A program made the translations under genes and the position numbers. DNA of 64,000 nucleotides, taken from contig JAERRU010000009.1 in the NCBI GenBank assembly GCA_016735295.1, positions 37,937 through 101,936 on the forward strand, read 5' to 3'. Origin of the DNA: SAR324 cluster bacterium (lineage in GTDB: Bacteria; SAR324; XYD2-FULL-50-16; JAERRU01). The notes below the pieces were generated by a model. The model was not told the origin of the DNA. It searched no databases and saw only the letters and a program-made list of their open reading frames with translations. Shown piece by piece: positions 52,169 to 60,726 of this stretch (positions are counted from its first letter, which is position 1; each line of letters opens with the position of its first letter).

Positions 52169-54247
52169 TTACCAACTTTGCCAAATCATAATAGATTGCT
52201 CCAGTTGAGTTTGAGTGAGGTTTTCATTTTGTGAATCTATATGGGCTAGCGAGCTGTTAAATTTTAATTTCCAGTTTACTTCCTCAAAAGGTAGATCAGG
52301 TAATTTAAATTCTATTTGATGATTGGTTAAATTTATCAAGCAATATATTCCCTTTTTAGTGGCAGGAAGCAGGTAAAGCATACCTAGTTTTATGTTTTTA
52401 GTCTGGTTCCAATCGGTTGATGATAACTCTTTTGCGTGGTGATTATACCAATGAATTTGCCTAAATTCACGATTTATTTGACGAAGAGAAAAGAAGGCAA
52501 ATTGACTTTTACGCCAGTTAATTAATTCTGCTAAAAAGGGTGATAATATTTGATGTACGTCTACTTCTCCTACTTTTTCTTCGTTCACCCAATTAAGCCA
52601 ATTTATTTGGTTATCTTGACAAAAAGGATTATTATTACCTTGCCGGCTGTGTCCTGATTCGTCACCGGCTTGGATCATGGGCACTCCTTGAGAAAAAAAT
52701 AGCATTAATAATAGATTTTTGATGTGTTTTATTCTATTAGCCAATACCAACTCATCATCGCTAAAACCTTCTACGCCGTAGTTCACGCTGTAATTATTAT
52801 TACTACCATCTCGGTTATCTTCTCCATTCGCCTCGTTATGCTTATTTTGATAGCTAACTAAATCCATTAAATTCATCCCATCATGGTTAGCAATATAATT
52901 AATCGGCCGGCGATCTTCTCTAGCATTAAGGCTAAAAATATCATCATTGCCGGCTAAAACGTGGGCTAAATCTTTAGGTGAATTTAATTGATTGATAGCA
53001 GATTTTTTGATGGTATCGCGAAAATTATCATTAAGCTCAGCCCAACCAGTAGGAAATGAGCCTAAATGATGACCGTTCATGGACCAAGGTTCGGCGATCA
53101 TTTTTAATCTATTTAATTTAGGATTTTGTTCAATCATAAAAAAAATCGGATGATTTTCATCAAAACCCTGTTCTTTATCAATCGCCAACAAAGAGCCTAA
53201 ATCAAATCTAATCCCATCCACTCCTAAATCAGCCCATTCCTCCAAAGCGTCTATAATCAGCCTTGCCACTGCAGGATGATAAGTTTTTAGGGTATTTCCA
53301 CATCCTGAGTGATCTTGATAAAAGCGGGGATTATCTTTATCTAAGATATAATAAGATAAATTATCTATCCCTCTAAAAGATAAATGAGGCCCCAAATGGT
53401 CACTTTCTGCCGTGTGATTAAACACTAAATCAACTAATACTTCTATTCCATGATTGTGAAGAGTGGTGACCATTGCAATAAAATCAATTCTTTCGTCGTT
53501 ATTAGCATATAAAGGATGAGGAATGAAAAAATTAAGGGGGTTATAGCCCCAATAATTAGTTAATTCTTTATCTAATAAACCCTGTTCACTGATCGATACC
53601 TGAGGCGGCATAATTTTAATACTAGTGACGCCTAATTTTTTTAATTTTTTTATCAGGGTAGGATGCGTAAGGGCAGTAAACTTACCTCTAAAGGAATCGT
53701 CTATATCAAAACAAAGCTGGCTCATACCCTTAATATGAAGCTCATAAATAACCGTTTGCGACCAAGGAATCACCACATTATACCCCTGATGAGTGGCCAA
53801 ATTATCACAAATCACCGCCTTAGAAGCAATGCGGCCATTATCTCTATCATCAAGTACTAAATCTTGATCGGGAGATGGAATTAAGTTATTATCTTTTTTA
53901 AAGCCATAAAATAATGGCTCCAAAACCGGCAGATGGCTTATTTTTTTTGCGTAAGGATCTAGTAAAATTTTGTGATGATTAAATCTATATCCAAGCTCAG
54001 GTTGCCACTTTCCATATACTCTGTAGCCATAAAACTCTCCCGGAGAAACTGGCGAAATCACACCATGCCAGATATTTTTAGTCACAAAAGGTAAAGCAAT
54101 TCTTTGCGTTTCTTGATGGTTTTCATCAAAAAAACATACTTCTACTTTCTCAGCGTGAGCAGAAAATAAAGAAAAATTAACTCCCTTATCTAGCAAGTGA
54201 GCACCTAACTTGGCTGTAGTTCCTCGGGCGATAATAGATTTTTTCAT
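52169..54247 (-). CDS. glgX: Glycogen debranching enzyme (GlgX-type GH13)
   Basis: A 692-residue protein. N-terminal CBM48 (GAHLLDKGVNFSLFSAHAEKVEVCFFD), then GH13 regions: VLVDLVFNHTAESD (I), DGIRFDLGSLL with the nucleophile Asp (II), MIAEPWSMNG with the acid-base Glu (III) and YIANHDGMNLMDLV (IV). It hydrolyses alpha-1,6 branches of glycogen limit dextrins. No other glycogen gene is in the window. The sequence before its start codon is entirely ATT repeats with no ribosome-binding site. Confidence 0.92.
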   Translation of the reverse strand: MKKSIIARGTTAKLGAHLLDKGVNFSLFSAHAEKVEVCFFDENHQETQRIALPFVTKNIWHGVISPVSPGEFYGYRVYGKWQPELGYRFNHHKILLDPYAKKISHLPVLEPLFYGFKKDNNLIPSPDQDLVLDDRDNGRIASKAVICDNLATHQGYNVVIPWSQTVIYELHIKGMSQLCFDIDDSFRGKFTALTHPTLIKKLKKLGVTSIKIMPPQVSISEQGLLDKELTNYWGYNPLNFFIPHPLYANNDERIDFIAMVTTLHNHGIEVLVDLVFNHTAESDHLGPHLSFRGIDNLSYYILDKDNPRFYQDHSGCGNTLKTYHPAVARLIIDALEEWADLGVDGIRFDLGSLLAIDKEQGFDENHPIFFMIEQNPKLNRLKMIAEPWSMNGHHLGSFPTGWAELNDNFRDTIKKSAINQLNSPKDLAHVLAGNDDIFSLNAREDRRPINYIANHDGMNLMDLVSYQNKHNEANGEDNRDGSNNNYSVNYGVEGFSDDELVLANRIKHIKNLLLMLFFSQGVPMIQAGDESGHSRQGNNNPFCQDNQINWLNWVNEEKVGEVDVHQILSPFLAELINWRKSQFAFFSLRQINREFRQIHWYNHHAKELSSTDWNQTKNIKLGMLYLLPATKKGIYCLINLTNHQIEFKLPDLPFEEVNWKLKFNSSLAHIDSQNENLTQTQLEQSIMIWQSW

Positions 54248-54316
54248 AATAAAATAATAATAATAATATTAAAATAATAATAATAGTAATAATAATAGTA
54301 ATAATAAAATAATAAT
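54248..54316. repeat. AAT-type microsatellite between speB and glgX
   Basis: Nearly 70 bp of imperfect AAT units (AATAATAAT, AATAGTAAT and similar) fill the whole interval up to the glgX start codon. On the glgX mRNA it would be an ATT-rich leader without a Shine-Dalgarno motif. Confidence 0.85.
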
Positions 54317-54321
54317 CGAAA

Positions 54322-55242
54322 TTACGGCCTAGCTTGCATCAGCTTTAAAATATAAGCAATCAAGGTAGCTCCACATAATGCCGTGATTTCACTATTATCA
54401 AAAGGAGGGGATACTTCTACTAAATCAGCACCACAAAAATTTAAACCCGCCAAACCAATCAACATTTGTTGAGCTTGCCAAGGGCTAAACCCACCACATA
54501 CAGGCGTGCCAGTGCCTGGAGCAAACGCTGGATCAAGAAAATCTATATCAAAAGTTAGATAAACTGGATTTGTACCGATTATCTCAAGCGTGCGTTTAAT
54601 AGTTTCGTATATGCCTTGTTGGTGGATATAATCATTATCAAAAATATTAACTCCCATAACATCATCATTCACTGTTCTAATGCCTAGTTGAACCGATTTT
54701 TTAGGATCTATATAGCCCTCTTTAATGGCATGATAAAACATTGAACCATGATCTATTCTAGATAGTCCTTCATCGCTCCAAGTATCTGTGTGTGAATCAA
54801 ATTGTAGCAGGCTAATAGGCTGGTTTAGCTGTTTTGAATATTCTTTAATGAAGGCGTAAGATATGGAATGATCTCCTCCTAAAGCGATAGTGCTTTTGCC
54901 TTGGCTAATGATGGGATTAATATTGGTAGATATTTGTTGATAAATGGTTTTGGGGCTAGCGTAGTCTAACACTAAATCACCTAGATCTACTGCCTTTCTT
55001 TTGTTTGGAATGTTAACTTTAGCGAAGTTATAAGGATTTTCTGATTCTATCATGGTGCTAGCGAGCCTAATCGCTCTGGGGGCTAATCTTGTGCCGGGGC
55101 GATTGCTAACGGCTGAATCAAATGGCACGCCTAACAAAACTATTTGAGCGTCTTTCAATTTTGTCACTAGCTCCAAATGAGCAAAGCTCATAGCTTTGGT
55201 GTACATCGGGGTAAAAGATGATAAATCTTTAAATTCTTTCAT
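54322..55242 (-). CDS. speB: Agmatinase/ureohydrolase family enzyme
   Basis: A 306-residue ureohydrolase. Metal-binding blocks IALGGDHSISYAF, LLQFDSHTDTWSD and YLTFDIDFLDPAFAPGTGTPVCGG are all intact with their His and Asp ligands. It most likely hydrolyses agmatine to putrescine and urea; related ureohydrolases act on arginine, guanidinobutyrate or guanidine, so the substrate is inferred. It precedes glgX by 74 bp on the same strand. Confidence 0.88.
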   Translation of the reverse strand: MKEFKDLSSFTPMYTKAMSFAHLELVTKLKDAQIVLLGVPFDSAVSNRPGTRLAPRAIRLASTMIESENPYNFAKVNIPNKRKAVDLGDLVLDYASPKTIYQQISTNINPIISQGKSTIALGGDHSISYAFIKEYSKQLNQPISLLQFDSHTDTWSDEGLSRIDHGSMFYHAIKEGYIDPKKSVQLGIRTVNDDVMGVNIFDNDYIHQQGIYETIKRTLEIIGTNPVYLTFDIDFLDPAFAPGTGTPVCGGFSPWQAQQMLIGLAGLNFCGADLVEVSPPFDNSEITALCGATLIAYILKLMQARP

Positions 55243-55400
55243 AAATTAAATATTTTAATTTTTATATGATGGCTATACAAACGGTGATGGTAAACTATAT
55301 TTCTTTAGCCGGAGGTGTTGACTTTTATAATTGGTTAGTGAACTATAACACAGTTTAGCTTAAGGAAGTATGGCTTATATTTTTTTAATTATAAGTTATG

Positions 55401-55430
55401 TTGACTTTTGTTGATGTTAAGATATATAAA
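55401..55430 (+). promoter_or_regulatory. Promoter of the tRNA cluster
   Basis: TTGACT and TATAAA are separated by 18 bp (TATATA at 16 bp is an alternative). The -10 ends 15 bp before the 5' end of mature tRNA-Val. A weaker TTGACT with TATAAC at 20-bp spacing lies at 55318-55349. Confidence 0.6.
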
Positions 55431-55445
55431 ATAGTTTACATCTAA

Positions 55446-55521
55446 GGGCGCTTAGCTCAGCTGGGAGAGCAACGGCCTTACACGCCGTGGGTCGCAAGTT
55501 CAATCCTTGCAGCGCCCACCA
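55446..55521 (+). tRNA. tRNA-Val (anticodon UAC)
   Basis: A full cloverleaf: GGGCGCT pairs with AGCGCCC, the anticodon stem ACGGC/GCCGT holds loop CTTACAC (anticodon TAC), and the T arm is GCAAG-TTCAATC-CTTGC. The CCA end is encoded. It is the first of three tRNA genes in a row. Confidence 0.97.
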
Positions 55522-55614
55522 GATTACTTATAATTATTGATTGGCTAAAATTGCCATAAAATTATTTGTGATCGGGTATTAATATAGAGCACAGCACTTA
55601 AATGTATTTTTAAA

Positions 55615-55688
<74 letters not shown>

Positions 55689-55797
55689 TTTTCCCTTTTA
55701 GACGATTAGTGAAGTACTCTTTATTGATTCTTATATTCTTAGATGCTTTGCTCTATCAACCAGAAGAAATTTTTTTTAATAATAATAATAAGAAAGA

Positions 55798-55871
55798 GTG
55801 CCCGTAGCTCAGCTGGATAGAGCAGTGGACTTCGAATCCGAAGGTCGCAGGTTCGAATCCTGCCGGGCATA
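55798..55871 (+). tRNA. tRNA-Arg (anticodon UCG)
   Basis: GTGCCCG pairs with CGGGCAT (first pair G-U), and the anticodon loop CTTCGAA gives TCG. The anticodon stem GTGGA/TCCGA has a G-A mismatch and a U-G wobble at its outer end. The T arm is GCAGG-TTCGAAT-CCTGC. CCA is not encoded. Its 3' end is duplicated 490 bp downstream, marking it as an integration site. Confidence 0.93.
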
Positions 55872-56359
55872 AGTTATAATGCGGTATTTTTGTTCCTTTC
55901 CATTCTTCATTATTTGTGTTATAACACTTCCTATATTAAGTATAACGTTTTTTATGCTTCTCCCTGCTTTTTCAGAGTTATTTCCATTTAACCCATAATT
56001 GACCCATAAAATAGGTAAAAATGATATTTACAAAAAAATGGGAAAAAATTACGTCACCCCCTTGCTATACCGAAGCTATAATCAGATCTTTAAAACCTAA
56101 TCCTAAAACTTATGAGATAACCATCGGGCAAGGGAGATAGTTTTAAGGTGTTGGGGAGGGTGTTACTGGCACTTGATGTGATTTGATTTTATATAGTTAA
56201 ATATTTTTATAAATAAATAGTGATGGATAGCGATTATGGGGCTTAATAAATTATTAGTTAGGTAATTATTATTGACCAAAAAACGACCCATTTTTTTAAA
56301 TATAAATATATAAATAAAGTCCTATCAAGCAACTACTAGCGTTCGAATCCTGCCGGGCA
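55851..56359. mobile_element. Remnant of an element integrated at tRNA-Arg
   Basis: A 19-bp exact direct repeat (GTTCGAATCCTGCCGGGCA) occurs at the end of the tRNA gene (55851-55869) and again at 56341-56359, the pattern left by tyrosine integrases that use tRNA 3' ends. Between the copies are a truncated integrase N-terminus and three ACCCAT motifs (near 55991, 56002 and 56286) that may be arm-type binding sites. Only about 490 bp is left, so the cargo has been lost. Confidence 0.8.
56021..56140 (+). pseudogene. Truncated tyrosine integrase N-terminus
   Basis: A 39-codon ORF too short for the track. TEAIIRSLKPNPKTYEITIGQGR matches the start of the arm-DNA-binding domain (DUF4102) of P4-type integrases, where L-T-x-x-x-I-x-x-L-K-P is followed by a Y-E-I-x-D and G-x-G-L segment. 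The frame stops right after GQGR and the catalytic domain is missing. Its position just inside the tRNA-side repeat and reading away from the tRNA is the normal one for such integrases. Confidence 0.7.
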
Positions 56360-56394
56360 GTCTATTTAGAGATAGATTTTATGAGGGATATTTT

Positions 56395-57006
56395 TTATAA
56401 ACTTCTTACTAATTCTCCAGCAATCAATAGCATTATAATTGCTACGGTAATGTCTATCACCTTCCATGTGATGGGAGTAGCTAAAAATTTTCTTAATGAT
56501 TTAGCCAAATAGCCTAAACAAAAAAAGAATATAATTGAAGCTAAGCTAGCACCAGCCCCAAAAAATATTTTATTATCACCAAATATAGTGGCAACAGAGC
56601 CTATTAGAACCACAGTATCTAAATAAACATGAGGGTTTAACCAGGTTACGCCTAAGCTCATTAATATACTCATCATAACCGAAGCACCAGATTTGTTATT
56701 TTTCGAGGGGGTTAAAGTGCTGGGGTTACGCCAAACGCTGTAAATAATTTTAATGCTATATCCAGTCAGATATAAAGCTCCAGCTGCTTTTGCCCAAAAA
56801 ACTAATTCAGGCGATTTTACTTGCAGATAGTCAAATAAAAATACCCCAGTTATGATAAGTACTATATCGGATAGAGCGCAAGTCAGGCAGACCCAAAATA
56901 AATTCTCATTTCTGATGCCCTGTCTGAGCACAAAGGCATTTTGAGCCCCAATTGCTATAATCATGCTAAATCCTAAGGTAAGACCTTGTGCGAATGCGAT
57001 TAACAT
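56395..57006 (-). CDS. argO: LysE/ArgO-family amino-acid exporter
   Basis: A 203-residue inner-membrane protein with about six helices. The family blocks IAIGAQNAFVLRQGIRNENLF and VTWLNPHVYLDTVVLIGS match ArgO/LysE. It exports basic amino acids such as arginine or lysine. Which substrate is exported cannot be told from the sequence; the nearby speB agmatinase makes arginine plausible. It abuts the integrated-element remnant. Confidence 0.88.
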   Translation of the reverse strand: MLIAFAQGLTLGFSMIIAIGAQNAFVLRQGIRNENLFWVCLTCALSDIVLIITGVFLFDYLQVKSPELVFWAKAAGALYLTGYSIKIIYSVWRNPSTLTPSKNNKSGASVMMSILMSLGVTWLNPHVYLDTVVLIGSVATIFGDNKIFFGAGASLASIIFFFCLGYLAKSLRKFLATPITWKVIDITVAIIMLLIAGELVRSL

Positions 57007-57093
57007 TGATTAATAATAAATTAAGCTAAGTTTATCAAATCAAGTTGATATATTTAATCATTAAAATAGCTACCTCATTAGATTTTGATGGGC

Positions 57094-57114
57094 AATAATA
57101 ATAATAATAATAAT
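57094..57114. repeat. (AAT)7 microsatellite upstream of argO
   Basis: Seven exact AAT units lie 88 bp upstream of the argO start and 39 bp past the end of the flavodoxin-like gene. Confidence 0.9.
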
Positions 57115-57152
57115 TTAGCTAATTAGTTAATCAGATACATTTTTAATAGATA

Positions 57153-57722
57153 TTAACTCTTAAATTTTTTGGTGATATTGGCTACTCTTTGCCCCAAAAT
57201 TTCTGCTGTTTTTAAATCACCACTGGAGGCAGAAGTTTGATCAGGTGATAGCTGAATTGATTGAGCCATCGCCCCCAAAGCAGAGCCAATTCTGTTGATT
57301 GCGTCAGGTTTACCAGGCTCCTCTTTGGGAGAGCCATCAAGTTCAGCTTGACCCACCCAAATCATGGCGTGTTGCATAGCAAATGCGATAAACGTATTTA
57401 AAGTATTCATTTTTTCACCACTCATAGACCCAGAATTAGTAAAACCAGCGGCAATCTTATCTTTCCAAGAGCGATTAAACCATGCACTTGATGATGCGTC
57501 CATGAATTGCTTAAAATCTGCAGATACAGAGCCCATATAGGTAGGAGAGCCAAATATTATAGCATCAACATTAGCAAATTGATCAATATCTTTAATGGCT
57601 TCTTCAGTTGTTACTAAATCAACTTTAGTGTTATCCACTTTATCCGCTCCAATTTTAACGTGCTCGGCCTGCTTTTTAGTATGATTATATCCGCTATGAT
57701 AAATTATTTTAATAGTAATCAT
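57153..57722 (-). CDS. Flavodoxin-fold protein (WrbA/NADPH-quinone reductase-like)
   Basis: A 189-residue soluble protein. IKIIYHSGYNHTKKQAEHV is the FMN phosphate loop and AIIFGSPTYMGSVSADFKQFMD the second FMN-binding loop; KIAAGFTNSGSMSGEKMNTL follows as in WrbA-like oxidoreductases. It probably reduces quinones or other acceptors with FMN. It has an extra hydrophilic C-terminus. A short (ATT)n run lies about 19 bp before its start. Confidence 0.85.
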   Translation of the reverse strand: MITIKIIYHSGYNHTKKQAEHVKIGADKVDNTKVDLVTTEEAIKDIDQFANVDAIIFGSPTYMGSVSADFKQFMDASSSAWFNRSWKDKIAAGFTNSGSMSGEKMNTLNTFIAFAMQHAMIWVGQAELDGSPKEEPGKPDAINRIGSALGAMAQSIQLSPDQTSASSGDLKTAEILGQRVANITKKFKS

Positions 57723-57740
57723 TATATTTTTATTAGTTAA

Positions 57741-57757
57741 ATTATTATTATTATTAT
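57741..57757. repeat. (ATT)5 microsatellite upstream of the flavodoxin-like gene
   Basis: About five and a half ATT units end 18 bp before the start codon (minus-strand gene), in the position of the ribosome-binding site or 5' leader. Confidence 0.85.
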
Positions 57758-57809
57758 CAATCAGCTTATTATCATAAATATGACCAAAATTGGCAGTAAA
57801 TGGCCAGTA

Positions 57810-58505
57810 TTAATCAGATAAAACAAAATCAGCCGCTGCTTCAGCGTGGATAGTGGTGGTATCAAACAAGGTAATTTTTGATTCTTTAATAATCAAAGGT
57901 AGCTCAGTGCAGCCTAGAACCACTCCTTCAATCGCATATTTATCGATCATATGATCGATAGTAGCGAACATAATTTTTTTTGATTTTTCAGTAAATATTC
58001 CGCGGCATAGCTCATCGTAAATAATAAGATTGATCACATCTATTTCTGTTTCAGATGGAATATAAACTTCAATACCATTTTTTTGTAATATATCTTTATA
58101 AAAATTTTCTTTTACAGTAAACACAGTGCCTAGCAAGCCAACTTTAGTAACACCTTTTGCTTTAATGTGCTTAGCTGTTTCTTCTGCTATATGAATTAAA
58201 GGAACAGTTAGTGATTTCTCCACATAACCAGCTGTTTTATGCATTAAGTTTGTACATATCATCACCGCTTGTGCCCCCGCGGTTTCTAGCTTTTGAGCAG
58301 TTTCAGCCATACGTTTATTTAAGGTGTCCCAGCCATGATCTCCTTCAAATTGTAATTTTTTTATTTCTTCAAAATTTAAACTGTGCATTATAATAGGGGC
58401 ACTATTATTATCGCCTAGGATTTTATTTATTCTTTGGTTTATTATTCGGTAATATTCTTTAGTACTTTCCCAACTCATTCCCCCGATTAAGCCTATTGTT
58501 TTCAT
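57810..58505 (-). CDS. Aspartate/glutamate racemase family amino-acid racemase
   Basis: A 231-residue PLP-independent racemase. GLIGGMSWESTKEYYRIIN at the start, the first catalytic Cys in AVMICTNLMHK, GLLGTVFTVKENFY, and the second catalytic Cys in GVVLGCTELPLII. Both cysteines are kept, so it should be active. It resembles YgeA/RacX broad-specificity racemases; substrate unknown. It may make D-amino acids for the cell wall. Confidence 0.9.
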   Translation of the reverse strand: MKTIGLIGGMSWESTKEYYRIINQRINKILGDNNSAPIIMHSLNFEEIKKLQFEGDHGWDTLNKRMAETAQKLETAGAQAVMICTNLMHKTAGYVEKSLTVPLIHIAEETAKHIKAKGVTKVGLLGTVFTVKENFYKDILQKNGIEVYIPSETEIDVINLIIYDELCRGIFTEKSKKIMFATIDHMIDKYAIEGVVLGCTELPLIIKESKITLFDTTTIHAEAAADFVLSD

Positions 58506-58626
58506 AATAATTTTTTATTCTTATTTTTTATTGATAGAGACAAAAAGTAGCAAAAATATTTCTATTCGCTAGGGACAAAGTACTATATTTTTATAATTAA
58601 TCATATGCAAAAGTATTAAGAACATC

Positions 58627-59433
58627 TTAGCTAGCAATCATAAAAAATATTATTATCACCAAGCCTAGCCCAATTCGATAAATCACAAATGGTAAAAAGG
58701 TAAATCTTTTTAACCAACGTAACATCAATAAAATAGCACTATAAGACACTATAAATGCCAGAAATCCTGCTATAATCGCCTCTTGGTTAAGGGATAAATT
58801 TCCTAAGGCGTATATCTCATAGCTAATTAGTAAACTAGCCGCTAGTATGGTGGGTATAGAGATAAGTAGTGAAAATTTAGCCGATTCTACCCTAGAATAA
58901 CCCAAAAATAAGCTAGCAGTCATCGTAATGCCTGAGCGGCTCACCCCAGGGCAAAGAGCAAGCACTTGAGATAGCCCAATTAGCAAGGCGTGGTGGCTAG
59001 TCATTTGTGATATGGAGTTAACGTTTTTCTCTGCTCGCTGATCGGCTTTATATAATAGCAAAGCAAAGATGATAGACGCCATTCCTATTACCAAAGGATT
59101 TCTTAAACTAGCACTAACAATTTCTTTTAATATAAAGCCAGCAGCTAGCACAGGCAATGTGGCCACCAAAACATTTGTAAATAATTGATTATCAAAAGTT
59201 TTTTTAAGCCTTATTAAATCAACAAATCCCCACCATAAATGAGCAACGTCTTTATGGAAATATAGCATAACCGCCAGTAAGCTACCAAAATGTAAAATAA
59301 TATCTATTGATAATCCTTGGTCTTGCCAAGAAAAAATCTCAGGTAGCATGATCAGGTGAGCCGATGAGCTGATAGGTAAAAATTCAGTAATTCCTTGAAC
59401 TATCGCTAATAAAATGATGTGCAAAGAATCCAT
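58627..59433 (-). CDS. uppP: Undecaprenyl-diphosphatase
   Basis: A 268-residue membrane protein of standard BacA/UppP type. The active-site blocks AIVQGITEFLPISSSAHLIML and ALCPGVSRSGITMTASLFLGYSR are intact. It dephosphorylates undecaprenyl diphosphate to recycle the carrier for peptidoglycan and LPS O-antigen synthesis. Downstream genes on the other strand encode dedA and a PAP2 protein with related roles. Confidence 0.96.
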   Translation of the reverse strand: MDSLHIILLAIVQGITEFLPISSSAHLIMLPEIFSWQDQGLSIDIILHFGSLLAVMLYFHKDVAHLWWGFVDLIRLKKTFDNQLFTNVLVATLPVLAAGFILKEIVSASLRNPLVIGMASIIFALLLYKADQRAEKNVNSISQMTSHHALLIGLSQVLALCPGVSRSGITMTASLFLGYSRVESAKFSLLISIPTILAASLLISYEIYALGNLSLNQEAIIAGFLAFIVSYSAILLMLRWLKRFTFLPFVIYRIGLGLVIIIFFMIAS

Positions 59434-59525
59434 TTATTTTTTGATTAGGTATGTGGGGTGATAATGAGATGATGATAATAAGATAATGATATTCAAATAT
59501 AGTTTAATAGTTTTATTAAATAGGA

Positions 59526-60206
59526 TTATTTAATCTTTGTTATAACCAGAAAGCCAGCACCAATGGTGAATAGATTAGTTATGGAACGATTATCTTGCTT
59601 AATTTTTTCTATCAATTCAATTCTATTTTTATCATTTTTAAATTCACCAGTTTTATGGTCACCAGGCAGAGCGTTATCTAACACGATAACTCCGTTTAAT
59701 TTAATTAATGGGAGTAGATTATTATAGTAATTATAATTATTAAGTTTATCAGCGTCAATAAAGGCTAAATCAAATGACGATAAATTATCAACATCTTTAC
59801 TTAATAGCTCAATTGTTTCTAATGCGGGGGCTAGTTTAACCGATATTTTATGATCTACCTTAGCTTTTTTCCAAAATTTTATAGCAATTTTCATCCAATC
59901 ATCATTTATATCGCAAGCGATCAATTTAGCATCGTCAGGCAAGGCTAAAGCCATGCATAAAGAGCTATATCCGGTGAAGGTACCTATTTCGATTATTTTT
60001 TTAGCCGATAGTATACGCACTAAAAATGATAAAAAATCACCCTGATCAGCACTAATTTGCATTTGAGCATTAGGCATGCTGGCGGTAAAAGAAGATAATT
60101 CTTTAAGCACCTCAATTGATTCAGATTCGCATTGATGGTGGACGAAGGTGGCTAGTTTAGCTGATTTTAAAAGTGATTTTAAATTCATCATAAATGGGGC
60201 AAGCAA
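59526..60206 (-). CDS. SAM-dependent O-methyltransferase (CCoAOMT-like)
   Basis: A 226-residue class I methyltransferase. SAM-binding KKIIEIGTFTGYSSLCMALALP, then LIACDINDDW, FDLAFIDADKLNNYNYYNNLLPLI and GVIVLDNALPGD match the family that includes catechol and caffeoyl-CoA O-methyltransferases, with the metal-binding Asp and DN pair present. Natural substrate unknown. Confidence 0.9.
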   Translation of the reverse strand: MLAPFMMNLKSLLKSAKLATFVHHQCESESIEVLKELSSFTASMPNAQMQISADQGDFLSFLVRILSAKKIIEIGTFTGYSSLCMALALPDDAKLIACDINDDWMKIAIKFWKKAKVDHKISVKLAPALETIELLSKDVDNLSSFDLAFIDADKLNNYNYYNNLLPLIKLNGVIVLDNALPGDHKTGEFKNDKNRIELIEKIKQDNRSITNLFTIGAGFLVITKIK

Positions 60207-60637
60207 TAATTATTTTTATGGAGGAGTTAATTAAGTAAAAAGCTATATAGCCACTAGCCCTAGCATAAAATAGGATATATAACAAATATATGGCAAATAT
60301 ATAACAGGTTACATATCGCCTAAAGGGCGTGCCACTATGTGGATAAAGGAGGCATAGATCATAATTATAGGTTAGTTATAGTGATAGTTATAGTGATAGC
60401 TATAGTTGATGAATGAATTTTAGGCTTAGGCTAGCTTGGGTTAGTCTGGTGGTGGTGGTGGTAAAAAATAATTGATTTTTCTATAATTTCGTGGTATATT
60501 TGATATATTTTAGTAGAGCGGCTTTACTTATCTTAAAGTGCCCACTATATTCACATAATACTTCTGATTAGATAGTCGAATAGTTTTTTTATATTTTTTT
60601 TCATATTAAAACTATTGATAATTAATGGAGTCAGGAT
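60207..60637. other. Non-coding stretch with short tandem repeat, upstream of dedA
   Basis: About 430 bp, A+T-rich, with a tandem repeat of TAGTTATAGTGA (two exact copies and a third, changed one, 60373-60408). There is a short GGTGGTGGTGGTGG run near 60450. No gene or structured RNA was recognised. It is the likely promoter region for the divergent O-methyltransferase and dedA. Confidence 0.5.
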
Positions 60638-60712
60638 ATGGCTTTAGCCTATTTTATAGTAGTATATATCGTATTTTTATATAGTATTTACATAGTAATC
60701 ATTTTTACCTAG
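60638..60712 (+). CDS. Candidate 24-aa hydrophobic peptide upstream of dedA
   Basis: An ATG preceded by GGAG at an ideal 7-bp distance opens a 24-residue frame that is almost wholly hydrophobic (MALAYFIVVYIVFLYSIYIV...). It ends 14 bp before the dedA start. Since good Shine-Dalgarno sequences are rare here, this may be a real small membrane protein or a leader peptide. It has no homology that I can name. Confidence 0.35.
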   Translation: MALAYFIVVYIVFLYSIYIVIIFT

Positions 60713-60726
60713 AAGCACTCAATAAT

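Noticed and set aside
60440-60475. GGTGGTGGTGG run as a G-quadruplex
   Set aside because: The G runs are only two bases long, too weak to claim a quadruplex from sequence alone.
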